40,822 nucleotides of DNA from Alistipes sp. (GCA_019422485.1 JAHZDG010000004.1:14485-55306), one strand, 5' to 3'; numbered from the stretch's first letter, positions 9,150 through 18,192 are shown. Notes: generated by a model from the sequence alone, not told the origin. Program-made: numbers and translations.

Positions 9150-9176
9150 CCGGGAGCGGCTCTGCGGCCCTCCCGG
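9150..9176 (+). promoter_or_regulatory. Intercistronic hairpin between eda and the IIC gene
   Basis: CCGGGAG (9150-9156) pairs perfectly with CTCCCGG (9170-9176) around a G/C-rich loop. There is no T run, so it is unlikely to be a full terminator. It could stabilise the eda message or tune expression of the downstream membrane protein. Confidence 0.5.
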
Positions 9177-9210
9177 GGACTAAAAACATTAACCTTCTTA
9201 AACCATAAGC

Positions 9211-10626
9211 ATGAAAGAAATCTTCGGATATATCGTCGGCTTGGGAGCTCCGGTGATGATGCCCATTATCTTCACGATTCTGGGGGTATGCATCGGCATC
9301 AAGTTCGGGAAAGCCGTCAAGAGCGGTCTGCTCGTAGGGGTCGGTTTCGTAGGTTTGTCCATCGTCACCGCCCTGCTGACCAGTGCACTGGGTCCTGCCC
9401 TGAACAAAGTGGTCGAAATTTACGACCTGCAACTCAAGGTATTCGACATGGGCTGGCCCGCTGCCGCCAGTATCGCCTACAACACCTCGGTCGGCGCCCT
9501 GATCATTCCGGTCTGCCTGGGTGTCAACCTGCTGATGCTGCTCACGCGCACGACCAAAACCGTCAACATCGACCTGTGGAACTATTGGCACTTCGCCTTC
9601 ATCGGGGCTTTGGCCTTCTTCGCAACCGACAGCCTGCTGTGGGGCTTCTTCGCCGCTGTGATCTGCTACATCATCACGCTGATCATCGCCGATATCATGG
9701 CCCCGAAGTTCCAGAAGTTCTACGCCAACATGGATGGCATTTCGATTCCCCAACCTTTCTGTGCCGGCTTCGTGCCCTTCGCCTGGGTCATCAATAAAGG
9801 GCTGGACATGATTCCGGGTGTCAACAAGATCAACATCGACTCGGAAGGGATGAAAAAGAAATTCGGCTTGCTGGGCGAACCGCTCTTCCTGGGGGTAGTC
9901 ATCGGTTGCGCCATCGGGATTCTGGCCCGCTATGAAGTGCCCAAAATTCTGATGTTGGGTGTGCAGATGGGGGCCGTCATGGAACTGATCCCGCGCATCA
10001 CCGGTCTGTTTATCGAAGGGTTGATGCCTATTTCGGACGCTACGAAGTCCCTGATCGCCCGCAAATTCAAGAAAAGCTCCGGTTTGAACATCGGGATGAG
10101 TCCCGCTTTGGTAATCGGTCACCCGGCTACGCTGGTCGTATCGCTGCTGTTGATCCCGGTGATCATCCTGCTGTCGGTCGTACTGCCGGGTAACGAATTC
10201 CTGCCGCTGGCTTCGCTGGCCGGGATGTTCTACCTCTTCCCGCTGGTACTGCCCATCACCAAAGGAAACGTATTCAAAACCTTCATCGTCGGTCTGGTTG
10301 TGCTGGTGATCGGAGTATATATCGTGACCAACCTGGCACCGATCTTCTCGCAAGCCGCCCAAGACGTCTATGCGCTGACCGGCGATCAGGCGGCCCGCAT
10401 TCCCGACGGATTCAGCGAAGCTGCCGCTTTGGACTTCGCCTCGAGTCCCTTCACGTGGGTGATCTACCACCTGACGGTAAGTCTGAAATACATCGGTCCG
10501 GCCATTTTGGTATTGGGAACCCTGGGGTTGATGCTGTTCAATCGCCGCGCCATTCTCAAACAGAGCGGCCAGATCGCCGAAAACCAGGGCTCTGAAGGCA
10601 ATGCCCCGGAAACCGAACAAAAATAA
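9211..10626 (+). CDS. Orphan PTS galactitol-family IIC permease (EIIC-GAT)
   Basis: Integral inner-membrane protein of 471 residues matching the galactitol-type PTS IIC family (GatC-like). It has about ten or more hydrophobic segments, and recognisable family stretches include MMPIIFTILGVCIGIKFGKA, the FDMGWPAAASIAYNTSVG region, and MSPALVIGHPA. The C-terminus is a short hydrophilic Glu/Gln/Asn-rich tail with no IIA or IIB domain fused. No IIA, IIB, HPr or Enzyme I gene lies anywhere in the window, and Bacteroidales generally lack a sugar PTS (family knowledge). It sits 76 nt after eda and 24 nt before kduI, so a role as a uronate or keto-uronate permease working without phosphorylation is the natural inference. 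The true substrate is unknown. Confidence 0.88.
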   Translation: MKEIFGYIVGLGAPVMMPIIFTILGVCIGIKFGKAVKSGLLVGVGFVGLSIVTALLTSALGPALNKVVEIYDLQLKVFDMGWPAAASIAYNTSVGALIIPVCLGVNLLMLLTRTTKTVNIDLWNYWHFAFIGALAFFATDSLLWGFFAAVICYIITLIIADIMAPKFQKFYANMDGISIPQPFCAGFVPFAWVINKGLDMIPGVNKINIDSEGMKKKFGLLGEPLFLGVVIGCAIGILARYEVPKILMLGVQMGAVMELIPRITGLFIEGLMPISDATKSLIARKFKKSSGLNIGMSPALVIGHPATLVVSLLLIPVIILLSVVLPGNEFLPLASLAGMFYLFPLVLPITKGNVFKTFIVGLVVLVIGVYIVTNLAPIFSQAAQDVYALTGDQAARIPDGFSEAAALDFASSPFTWVIYHLTVSLKYIGPAILVLGTLGLMLFNRRAILKQSGQIAENQGSEGNAPETEQK

Positions 10627-10650
10627 TAACCGATAAAAACACAAAAGAAG

Positions 10651-11571
10651 ATGAAAAAGTTAGTGATTGGAATGATGCTGAGCATGGCGACTCTGACCGC
10701 CGGTGCCCAGGTAAATTACACCATCCAGCGCGCCTGCCATCCTCAGGACGTGAAAACCTATGACACCGAACGCCTGCGCAGCAGCTTCATGATGCCCAAG
10801 GTGATGGTAGCCGACCAGATCAACCTGACCTACTCGATGTACGACCGCTTTATTTTCGGGGGGGCGATGCCCGTTCAGAAAGAGCTGGTACTGGAAACCA
10901 TCGATCCTTTGAAAGCCAAATATTTCCTGGAACGTCGCGAACTGGGTGTCATCAACATCGGGGGTGATGGTATCGTCACCGTAGACGGCAAGGAATACAC
11001 GCTGAAATTCAAAGAAGCGCTCTACGTAGGCCGCGGCAACGAAAAAGTGACCTTCAAAAGCGTAGATCCTTCGAAACCGGCCAAATTCTATATCAACTCG
11101 GCTACGGCTCACACGGCCTACAAAACCCAGCTGATCACCATCGACGGGGCCAAAGGTTCGTTGAAAGCCAACTCATTCCCGGCCGGTAAGATGGAAGAAA
11201 GCAACGACCGTGTTATCAACCAGCTGATCGTCAACAACGTTTTGGAAGAAGGTCCCTGCCAGCTGCAGATGGGTCTGACCGAACTGAAACCGGGCAGCGT
11301 ATGGAACACCATGCCGGCTCACACGCACGATCGTCGTATCGAAGCCTACTTCTATTTCAATGTACCGGAAGGCAACATGATCTGCCACCTGATGGGCGAA
11401 CCGCAGCAGGAACGCCTGGTATGGTTGGCCAACGAACAGGCCATCATGTCGCCTGAATGGTCGATCCACGCCGCAGCCGGTACCAGCAACTACATGTTTA
11501 TCTGGGGTATGGCTGGCGAAAACCTCGACTATGGCGATATGGACAAATTCGGGTACACCGATATGCGCTAA
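10651..11571 (+). CDS. kduI: 5-keto-4-deoxyuronate isomerase KduI with N-terminal signal peptide
   Basis: KduI interconverts 5-keto-4-deoxyuronate (from unsaturated uronates released by pectin or glycosaminoglycan lyases) and 2,5-diketo-3-deoxygluconate. The product is 306 residues. Residues about 21-306 align throughout with E. coli KduI as I recall it (FLERRELGVINIGG, WNTMPAHTHDRR, MSPEWSIH, FIWGMAGEN). The zinc-binding set is intact: His224, His226, Glu231, His273. What is odd is the first 20 residues, MKKLVIGMMLSMATLTAGAQ: a Lys-Lys start, hydrophobic core and A-x-A-like end, a classic signal peptide absent from the cytoplasmic E. coli enzyme. Export to the periplasm is therefore predicted. 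It is last in the eda-IIC-kduI operon, followed by a strong terminator. KduD is not in the window. Confidence 0.93.
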   Translation: MKKLVIGMMLSMATLTAGAQVNYTIQRACHPQDVKTYDTERLRSSFMMPKVMVADQINLTYSMYDRFIFGGAMPVQKELVLETIDPLKAKYFLERRELGVINIGGDGIVTVDGKEYTLKFKEALYVGRGNEKVTFKSVDPSKPAKFYINSATAHTAYKTQLITIDGAKGSLKANSFPAGKMEESNDRVINQLIVNNVLEEGPCQLQMGLTELKPGSVWNTMPAHTHDRRIEAYFYFNVPEGNMICHLMGEPQQERLVWLANEQAIMSPEWSIHAAAGTSNYMFIWGMAGENLDYGDMDKFGYTDMR

Positions 11572-11592
11572 GCCCTCGAAGCTGTTCTCAAT

Positions 11593-11626
11593 AAAAAACC
11601 GGACGAATTTATCGTCCGGTTTTTTT
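11593..11626. terminator. Bidirectional terminator between kduI and the araC-type gene
   Basis: CCGGACGA/TCGTCCGG stem, 5-nt loop, six A on the left and seven T on the right. It ends the eda-IIC-kduI operon and can also end the convergent regulator transcript. Confidence 0.92.
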
Positions 11627-11732
11627 ATGCACTCTCTTTCAGGGCTAAAATCAGAAAGCCCTTATACTCAGCAGGCACCTACTCTCGGTCAGAGTTGCGA
11701 CAGCAAACCGTCACCCAACCCCCCTCGCCCGT

Positions 11733-12617
11733 CTACTGGGCCTTGTACTGTCCGGGAGACATGCCGGTATGCTGCTTGAAATATTTCCCGAAAAACGACT
11801 GAGTGGAAAAATTCAACCGATAGGCAATCTCCTGAATGCTCAAATCGGAATATTTCAACAACGATTTCGCCTCAAGAATCACATAGTCGTCGATCCACTG
11901 TGCCGCCGAACGCCCGCTGACCTCTTTAATTAACGCCGACATATATTTAGGCGTTATATGCAGGCGCGATGCGTAAAATCCCACACTACGCTGTTTGGAA
12001 TGATATTCCGTCAACAGATCGAGGAATTGTATAAAAAGGGCTTCCCGACGATTCCCGGCCACCTCTTCAGAAGGCAGCGTCAGGCGATCCAGCTCATCAC
12101 AAACCTTATACATCAAGGCCGAGATGACTCCTTTTATAATTTCCGTCCGGCGTTTGCTGTGCTTGTCATCCACACACTGCTGCAACAGTTCGATGAAGCG
12201 ATCCAATTCCTCCTTCGCCCGATCCGGGAACTGCACAAAAGGATGATTGCGGATATACATATAAACCGGCAGCACATTCTTCAGGTCGATCTGTATACTG
12301 CGCAGAAAATCGAGCGAAATCACAATCACATGACCTTCAAAATCTTCACTCGCCTGCAAGAGTTGAATCACATTGCCGGGCAAACTAATCACACTGTTTC
12401 CCTGCGTCACTTCATAACGCACCAGATTAATCTCAACCGTCACACTGCCTTTATAACAGGTTCCCAGCACGACCGCATCCAGGCGACAAGGATAATGAAA
12501 CAGTTCGGGCTGACCGATCCGACTCACAATCAGGAAGTCATCGTCGTCACCCTCCGTTATTCCTCCGAATCGCCGCAATTGTGCAATCGACACATTACTT
12601 AAAGCTTCATTGTCCAT
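11733..12617 (-). CDS. AraC-family transcriptional regulator
   Basis: DNA-binding regulator of 294 residues. The N-terminal two-thirds form a cupin-like sensing domain (LGTCYKGSVTVEINLVRYEV) followed by a helical linker. The C-terminus is a double helix-turn-helix of the AraC/XylS type: LHITPKYMSALIKEVSG in the first and SIQEIAYRLNFSTQSFFGKY followed by the P-x-x-Y ending in the second. The gene is divergent from the RND efflux operon with 148 nt between the starts, so it most likely controls that operon. The alternative, control of the neighbouring uronate genes, is less likely because a terminator separates them and they converge. The ligand is unknown. Confidence 0.92.
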   Translation of the reverse strand: MDNEALSNVSIAQLRRFGGITEGDDDDFLIVSRIGQPELFHYPCRLDAVVLGTCYKGSVTVEINLVRYEVTQGNSVISLPGNVIQLLQASEDFEGHVIVISLDFLRSIQIDLKNVLPVYMYIRNHPFVQFPDRAKEELDRFIELLQQCVDDKHSKRRTEIIKGVISALMYKVCDELDRLTLPSEEVAGNRREALFIQFLDLLTEYHSKQRSVGFYASRLHITPKYMSALIKEVSGRSAAQWIDDYVILEAKSLLKYSDLSIQEIAYRLNFSTQSFFGKYFKQHTGMSPGQYKAQ

Positions 12618-12635
12618 TTTTTCCTTTTTTCAACC

Positions 12636-12643
12636 CAAAATTA
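12636..12643 (-). promoter_or_regulatory. Candidate -7 box of the araC-type gene
   Basis: Minus-strand TAATTTTG fits TAnnTTTG exactly, 19 nt from the start codon. It implies a short leader. No matching -33 element is obvious. The same 148-nt region must hold the efflux promoter; GACCTTTG near 12747-12754 is a possible but imperfect box for it. Confidence 0.45.
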
Positions 12644-12765
12644 AACACAAAACCAGACATTTTGATACAAACCGTCAAAAATTCGACTTTCAGAACATTT
12701 CGTCCGGACTCCGGGACTTTAATGACCCGCATCTTTGGCAGACCTTTGCAGCGTATCACTAATAC

Positions 12766-13818
12766 ATGTGGAAAATGACAGCTAGATTCAGGGTAGTATC
12801 CCACTGCGGTTTGTTGATGGCAGGGGTATGGATCCTCGGAGGATGTTCCTCGGGTCCGAAGACAGAGCGTAAAGAGACGGTTATACCGGTGAAGGTGATC
12901 ACCGTCACTCAGAATACTCGAGCGACAGCGCACGACTATATCGGAGTCATCGAAGAAGAGTCCGCTTCGTCCCTCAGTTTTCAGGTACAGGGTCATGTGC
13001 AACAGATCAGTGTGCGGGAAGGCCAACGCGTGTCGGCCGGTGAGGAGCTGGCTTCATTGGACACCCGGAATCTGAAAAGCATTCACGAAGGGGCATTGGC
13101 ATCGCTTCATCAGGCCGAAGACGCCATGAAACGGCTGCAGCTGCTGTATGACAACCAGAGCTTGCCCGAAATCCAATACGTAGAGGCTCAGACCAAACTT
13201 CAGCAGGCCCAATCCATGGAAGAAGTGGCCCGGAAAAACCTGGAAGACAGCCGACTGCTTGCACCTTTCAGTGGAGTGATCGGCCGCCGTCAGATCGAAA
13301 CGGGTGAAAACGTGATGCCGGGCCAACCGGTTCTGTCCCTGCTGAAGATCGGAACAGTCAAAGTTCGGATTCCGGTTCCCGAAAACGAAATTGCTTCGGT
13401 AGGTTCCGGCACCCGGGCCCGCATCACCGTAGCCGCCCTGAACAACCAGACCTTCGAAGGGCGCATCTCCGAAAAAGGCATCGAAGCCGATCCGGTGGCT
13501 CACACCTACGAAGCCCGCATTCCGTTGAACAATGCTTCGGGCCACTTGATGCCGGGCATGGTCTGCCGGGTCGCATTGCTGAGCGACGAAGCCCAATCGG
13601 CCATGGTGCTGCCCAACCAGGCGGTACAGGTTTCTGAAACAGGAGAACGTTTCGTCTGGAAAGTACAGCAAGGCCAAGCCGTTCGCACTCCCGTACAGAT
13701 CGGTGAATTGAGCAATGACGGTCTGATCATCACAGGAGGACTGTCTGAAGGCGATCAGGTGATCTGCGAAGGGTATCAGAAAGTGAGTGAAGGAATGAAA
13801 GTGGACGTACAGCCATGA
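12766..13818 (+). CDS. RND efflux periplasmic adaptor (membrane fusion protein), lipoprotein
   Basis: Adaptor linking the inner-membrane RND pump to the TolC-like channel. The 350-residue product has a signal peptide with lipobox ILGGC (Cys27), so it is predicted to be lipid-anchored in the periplasm. A biotinyl-lipoyl-like half (SLSFQVQGHVQQISVREGQRV) follows, then a coiled-coil hairpin (about residues 100-150), the second lipoyl half (APFSGVIGRRQIETGENVMPG) and beta-barrel domains. The start could be ATG 12766 or the ATG three codons later. The stop overlaps the pump gene start by 4 nt, indicating translational coupling. Confidence 0.93.
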   Translation: MWKMTARFRVVSHCGLLMAGVWILGGCSSGPKTERKETVIPVKVITVTQNTRATAHDYIGVIEEESASSLSFQVQGHVQQISVREGQRVSAGEELASLDTRNLKSIHEGALASLHQAEDAMKRLQLLYDNQSLPEIQYVEAQTKLQQAQSMEEVARKNLEDSRLLAPFSGVIGRRQIETGENVMPGQPVLSLLKIGTVKVRIPVPENEIASVGSGTRARITVAALNNQTFEGRISEKGIEADPVAHTYEARIPLNNASGHLMPGMVCRVALLSDEAQSAMVLPNQAVQVSETGERFVWKVQQGQAVRTPVQIGELSNDGLIITGGLSEGDQVICEGYQKVSEGMKVDVQP

Positions 13819-16800
13819 GAAGGAAAATAGGATGGATCGAAAGCGCTATGCGCTACCATAAGATCGTATTATTAATCGTATCGCTGCTGGTCGTACTGGG
13901 CATTTACGCTTTGGCGAATATGCCCAAACAGGAATTCCCTCCGTTTACCATCCGGCAAGGCGTGGTCGTAGGGGTCTATCCGGGCGCCACCTCGGCTCAG
14001 GTCGAAGAACAACTGGCCAAACCGTTGGAACAGTTCCTCTTCACCTACAAGGAGGTCAAGAAAGCCAAGACCTATTCCATGTCGCAGGACGGTATCGTAT
14101 ACGTCATGGTCGAACTGGGCGACGAGATCAACGACAAAGACGAAGTCTGGTCGAAGATCAAACACGGTCTCGCCGCTTTCAAACAACAATTGCCGGCCGG
14201 AGTGTTGGCCGTAGTGGTCAACGAAGACTTCGGTGACACATCGGCACTGCTGATCACCCTGGAATCGGATCAGAAAACCTACCGGGAACTGGAAGATTAT
14301 CTGGACGATCTGGAAGGACGTTTGCGCCGCATCGAATCGGTATCGAACCTCCGGCGTTACGGATTGCAGAAAGAACAAATCAGCGTTTACCTCGATCGCG
14401 ACAAACTGGCCGCCTACGGGCTGGATCAGAAGTGGCTCATGGGGCATCTGTTTGCACAGGGCTTCGTCACCACGGGAGGATCGCTCGACACGGGCAATCA
14501 GGAACTGCCCATTCATTTTGCAGCCAGCTACGATTCGGAACGGGAAATCGCCCAACAGATCATCTATAGCGATCCCCAGGGCAACATCATTCGGTTGCAA
14601 GACGTGGCCCGCATCGTGCGCGAATACGACGAACCGGACAGTTACATCCGCAATAACGGTCGCAAAGCCATTCTGCTGTCGATGGAGATGCGCGAAGGCA
14701 ACAATATCGTCCACTACGGCCAGGAAGTGGATGAGGTCCTGAACGAATTTCAGAAAACCCTGCCCGACGACGTCCGTATCGAACGTATCGCCGACCAACC
14801 CAAAGTCGTGGACGATTCGGTAAGTTCGTTTGTCCGCGACCTGATGGTGTCGATCATTGTGGTGATTCTGGTCATGATGGTGCTTTTCCCGTTTCGCTCA
14901 GCGGTAGTGGCAGCCACCTCCATTCCGATCAGCATCTTCATTTCGATCGGGATCATGTATATTGCCGGCATTCCGTTGAATACGGTAACCCTGGCAGCCC
15001 TGATCGTCGTGTTGGGGATGATCGTCGACAACTCGATCATCGTCGTGGATGCCTACCTCGACAACCTCGACCACGGCATGTCGCGTTGGCACGCCGCCAT
15101 CGCCAGTGCCAAAAACTATTTCGGCTCGATTTTCCTGGCCACACTCTGCATCTGCATCATCTTCTATCCGCTGCTGTTCACCATGACTGGGATGTTCCTT
15201 GACTTTCTGAAAGACTTCCCTTGGACACTGACGATCTCGTTGATGATGTCGCTGGTACTGGCCATGATTTTCATCCCCTTCCTGGAATACACCCTCATCA
15301 AGAAAGGGCTGAAATCCCGTCCCGAAAAAGAGGGTAAAAAACGGTTCAATATGCTGGATGCCGTACAAAAAGGATACGGCCACGCCTTGGATTGGACGTT
15401 CCGTCATCCCTGTCTGACGATCGCAGGCGGTGTAGGGACGGTCGTACTGGCCATATTCCTTCTGTTGGGGCTGCATGTCCGGATGATGCCCATGGCCGAC
15501 CGCGATCAGCTGGCCGTCGAAATCTACCTGACACAGGGCACCCCGCTGAGCCGTACCGCTACGGTGGTCGACAGCCTGTACGAAACGCTTTCGGCCGACC
15601 CGCGGGTCAAATCGGTCACCTCGTTCGTGGGGACCTCCTCGCCCCGCTTCCAGACGACCTATGCCCCACAGATGCCTTCGAAACACTATGCACAGCTGAT
15701 TGTCAATACGAAATCGGTGGAAGACACCCGCACCCTGCTGGACGACTACACCAACGCTTATGCCGATCGCTTCCCGGATGCTTACGTCAAGTTCAAACAG
15801 CTCGACTACCAGAATGTCGCCACACCCATCGAAGTTCGTTTCCGGGGCAACGACATTGCGGCCCTCCAACGAACCGCCGACTCGCTGATGAGTGCCATGC
15901 GCCGTCAGGAAGACCTGGTCTGGATCCACACCAACTACGAAGAAGCCTTGCCGGGTGTCGAAGTAAAACTCGATCCGGTGGAATCGGCACGGTTGGGAGT
16001 CAATCGGGCCATGGCCGAAGCCTCTCTGGCCACTGTTTATGGCGGCTGGCCGGCCGGCACGCTGTGGGAAGGCGATTATCCGTTGTCGGTGATGCTCAAA
16101 ACCGATAAAGCGACCGATGCCAACGACGCCCTGGATAAAGTGGGAGATCAATACATCGCCACCGCAATTCCCGGCGTATCCGTTCCGTTGCGTCAGGTAG
16201 CTACGGTAGAGGCCGACTGGAACCAGGGACAGATCGTACGCCGCAACGGCGTTCGGACCCTGAGTGTCATGGCCGACGTTAAACGGGGTTATCCGGAAGA
16301 CGACGCCTTCAAAGAGGTGCAACGCATCGTCGATGAACAGATCCGCCCGAACCTGCCCGAAGGTGTCGACATCGACTATGGCGGCACAGTCGAAAGTGAC
16401 GCCGAAATCGTTCCGCCGATCGTCAGCGGAATCACCGCCGCAGCTTTCCTGATCTTCCTGTTCCTGCTGATGAACTTCAAGAAAGTCAGCCTCTCCCTGG
16501 TGGCATTGATCAGCATCTCGCTCTGTCTGCTGGGAGCCGCCCTGGGGCTGTGGCTCACGGGCACCGCCTTCGGACTCACCTGCGTACTGGGGGTCATCAG
16601 CCTGATGGGGATCATCGTCCGCAACGCGATCATCATGTTCCAACACGCCGAAGATCTGCGGGCCTCCCGCCCGATCAGCGCCCGGGATGCCGCCTACGAT
16701 GCCGGCAAACGACGGATGCTGCCGATCTTCCTCACCTCCGCCACCACCGCCGTAGGGGTGATCCCGATGATTCTGAGCCGCAGTTCGTTGTGGACCCCGA

Positions 16801-16922
16801 TGGGTATTGTCATCTGTTTCGGCACGGTCGTCGCCATGATTTTGGTGGTCACGGTTCTGCCGGTCACTTATTGGAAAATTTTCGGAAACGTCAAGATCAA
16901 ACAGCCTGCATATGAAAAATAG
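13815..16922 (+). CDS. RND-family efflux pump, inner-membrane transporter
   Basis: Proton-driven exporter of 1035 residues with the standard AcrB-like plan: a first transmembrane helix near 15-35, a large periplasmic loop, helices 2-6 from about 340, a second periplasmic loop and a helix bundle from about 860. In TM4 the sequence is GMIVDNSIIVVD, so the second Asp of the AcrB Asp-Asp pair is Asn406 while Asp405 is kept; this variant occurs in other RND subfamilies. The substrate cannot be predicted from sequence. It is the middle gene of the tripartite operon, overlapping the adaptor by 4 nt and the outer-membrane factor by 11 nt, and is probably controlled by the divergent AraC-type regulator. 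Confidence 0.96.
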   Translation: MRRKIGWIESAMRYHKIVLLIVSLLVVLGIYALANMPKQEFPPFTIRQGVVVGVYPGATSAQVEEQLAKPLEQFLFTYKEVKKAKTYSMSQDGIVYVMVELGDEINDKDEVWSKIKHGLAAFKQQLPAGVLAVVVNEDFGDTSALLITLESDQKTYRELEDYLDDLEGRLRRIESVSNLRRYGLQKEQISVYLDRDKLAAYGLDQKWLMGHLFAQGFVTTGGSLDTGNQELPIHFAASYDSEREIAQQIIYSDPQGNIIRLQDVARIVREYDEPDSYIRNNGRKAILLSMEMREGNNIVHYGQEVDEVLNEFQKTLPDDVRIERIADQPKVVDDSVSSFVRDLMVSIIVVILVMMVLFPFRSAVVAATSIPISIFISIGIMYIAGIPLNTVTLAALIVVLGMIVDNSIIVVDAYLDNLDHGMSRWHAAIASAKNYFGSIFLATLCICIIFYPLLFTMTGMFLDFLKDFPWTLTISLMMSLVLAMIFIPFLEYTLIKKGLKSRPEKEGKKRFNMLDAVQKGYGHALDWTFRHPCLTIAGGVGTVVLAIFLLLGLHVRMMPMADRDQLAVEIYLTQGTPLSRTATVVDSLYETLSADPRVKSVTSFVGTSSPRFQTTYAPQMPSKHYAQLIVNTKSVEDTRTLLDDYTNAYADRFPDAYVKFKQLDYQNVATPIEVRFRGNDIAALQRTADSLMSAMRRQEDLVWIHTNYEEALPGVEVKLDPVESARLGVNRAMAEASLATVYGGWPAGTLWEGDYPLSVMLKTDKATDANDALDKVGDQYIATAIPGVSVPLRQVATVEADWNQGQIVRRNGVRTLSVMADVKRGYPEDDAFKEVQRIVDEQIRPNLPEGVDIDYGGTVESDAEIVPPIVSGITAAAFLIFLFLLMNFKKVSLSLVALISISLCLLGAALGLWLTGTAFGLTCVLGVISLMGIIVRNAIIMFQHAEDLRASRPISARDAAYDAGKRRMLPIFLTSATTAVGVIPMILSRSSLWTPMGIVICFGTVVAMILVVTVLPVTYWKIFGNVKIKQPAYEK

Positions 16923-18192
16923 CCTGCTCCTTTGGGGAATGTTGGGCCTGACGCTCACGGCCTCGGCCCAACCCTATACGCTGGAGACCTGCAAAAGTCT
17001 GGCGTTGGAGAACAACCATCAGATAGAATCCCGCCAACTGGAAGCCGACATGGCGCTCCAAACCAAACGGGAAGCTTTCACTCACTTTTTCCCGTCGATC
17101 AGTGCGACCGGTATGGCCTTCAACGCCAACCGTCCCACTGTACAGATGGACTTCACGCTGCCCGTTCTGCCGACTCCGATTCCGTTGGCCCTGGCCAAAC
17201 ACGGTCTGATGGGCGGGGTAACGGCCACTCAACCGGTTTTTGCCGGCGGACAAATCTTCAACAGCCACAAACTGGCCCGGGTCGGAGAAGAGGTCAGCCG
17301 TGCCCAGGCGAAACTGACGGAGGATGAAATCCTGCAAAATGTGGAAGAATCCTTTTGGCAGATCATCTCTCTGCAGGAGAAATTAAAGACCCTCGATGCC
17401 GTGGATGCTCAGTTGGACCGGGTACAACACGATGTTGAAATGGCCGTACAGGCCGGCATAAGCACCCGCAACGATCTGCTGCGGGTCGAACTCAAACGCC
17501 AGGAGACCGAAAGCAGCCGGCTGAAGGTAGAGAACGGGATCAACGTATCCAAATTGCTGTTGGGGCAGTACATCGGCCGCCTGGGAACGACGCTGGAACT
17601 GGTTGCCGACGATTTCACCTCCCCCGAATCGCCGCTGTCGATCTATGAAGATGCTTCCACGGCCGTCACTCGCCGAACGGAATACCAACTGCTGAACAAA
17701 AACGTGGAAGCCGGCAAACTGCGTCAACGTGTGACCGTCGGTAAAAATCTGCCCAGCGTCGGGGTAGGAGCCGGATACATGTACCATGATCTGACAGGTT
17801 CGGACAACCACTTCGGAGTAGTCTTTGCCAGTGTATCGGTTCCGATTTCGGGCTGGTGGGGAGGCTCTCACGCCATCAAACGCGAGAAGTTGAAAGTCCG
17901 TCAGGCCGAAATCGAACGTCAGCAGAACCGCGAAATGATGGAAGTCGAAATCAACCAATGCTGGAACGAGCTGCAGGAGGCCTACAAACAGATTCTGTTG
18001 ACTCAGAAATCCATCGACTCTTCCACCGAAAACCTGCGCCTGAACCAGGAATACTTCCGGGCAGGCACCGTATCGCTGAGCGATCTGCTCGATGCCCAGA
18101 CCCTGATGCAACAAAGCCGGGATCAACATGCCGATGCCTGTGCCCAATACCGCATCAAACGGGCCAAATACCTCCAAGTAACGGGACGTTAA
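16912..18192 (+). CDS. TolC-family outer-membrane efflux channel
   Basis: Outer-membrane factor completing the RND pump. The 426-residue product has a signal peptide (MKNSLLLWGMLGLTLTASAQ) and then YTLETCKSLALENN, a typical OMF start. Two duplicated helical repeats with coiled-coil character follow (for example EEVSRAQAKLTEDEILQNVE and REKLKVRQAEIERQQNREMM), each followed by barrel strands; YFRAGTVSLSDLLDAQTLMQQ is the conserved late motif. Its start lies inside the last codons of the pump gene. A terminator follows at 18279-18315, ending a three-gene operon. Confidence 0.94.
   Translation: MKNSLLLWGMLGLTLTASAQPYTLETCKSLALENNHQIESRQLEADMALQTKREAFTHFFPSISATGMAFNANRPTVQMDFTLPVLPTPIPLALAKHGLMGGVTATQPVFAGGQIFNSHKLARVGEEVSRAQAKLTEDEILQNVEESFWQIISLQEKLKTLDAVDAQLDRVQHDVEMAVQAGISTRNDLLRVELKRQETESSRLKVENGINVSKLLLGQYIGRLGTTLELVADDFTSPESPLSIYEDASTAVTRRTEYQLLNKNVEAGKLRQRVTVGKNLPSVGVGAGYMYHDLTGSDNHFGVVFASVSVPISGWWGGSHAIKREKLKVRQAEIERQQNREMMEVEINQCWNELQEAYKQILLTQKSIDSSTENLRLNQEYFRAGTVSLSDLLDAQTLMQQSRDQHADACAQYRIKRAKYLQVTGR

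Noticed and set aside
9145..10644. 499-codon minus-strand frame opposite the IIC permease
   Set aside because: Gln/Asp/Arg-rich antisense of a hydrophobic membrane protein.
14898..16958. 686-codon minus-strand frame opposite the RND pump
   Set aside because: Low-complexity His/Asp/Gln composition and complete overlap with a well-supported pump gene.
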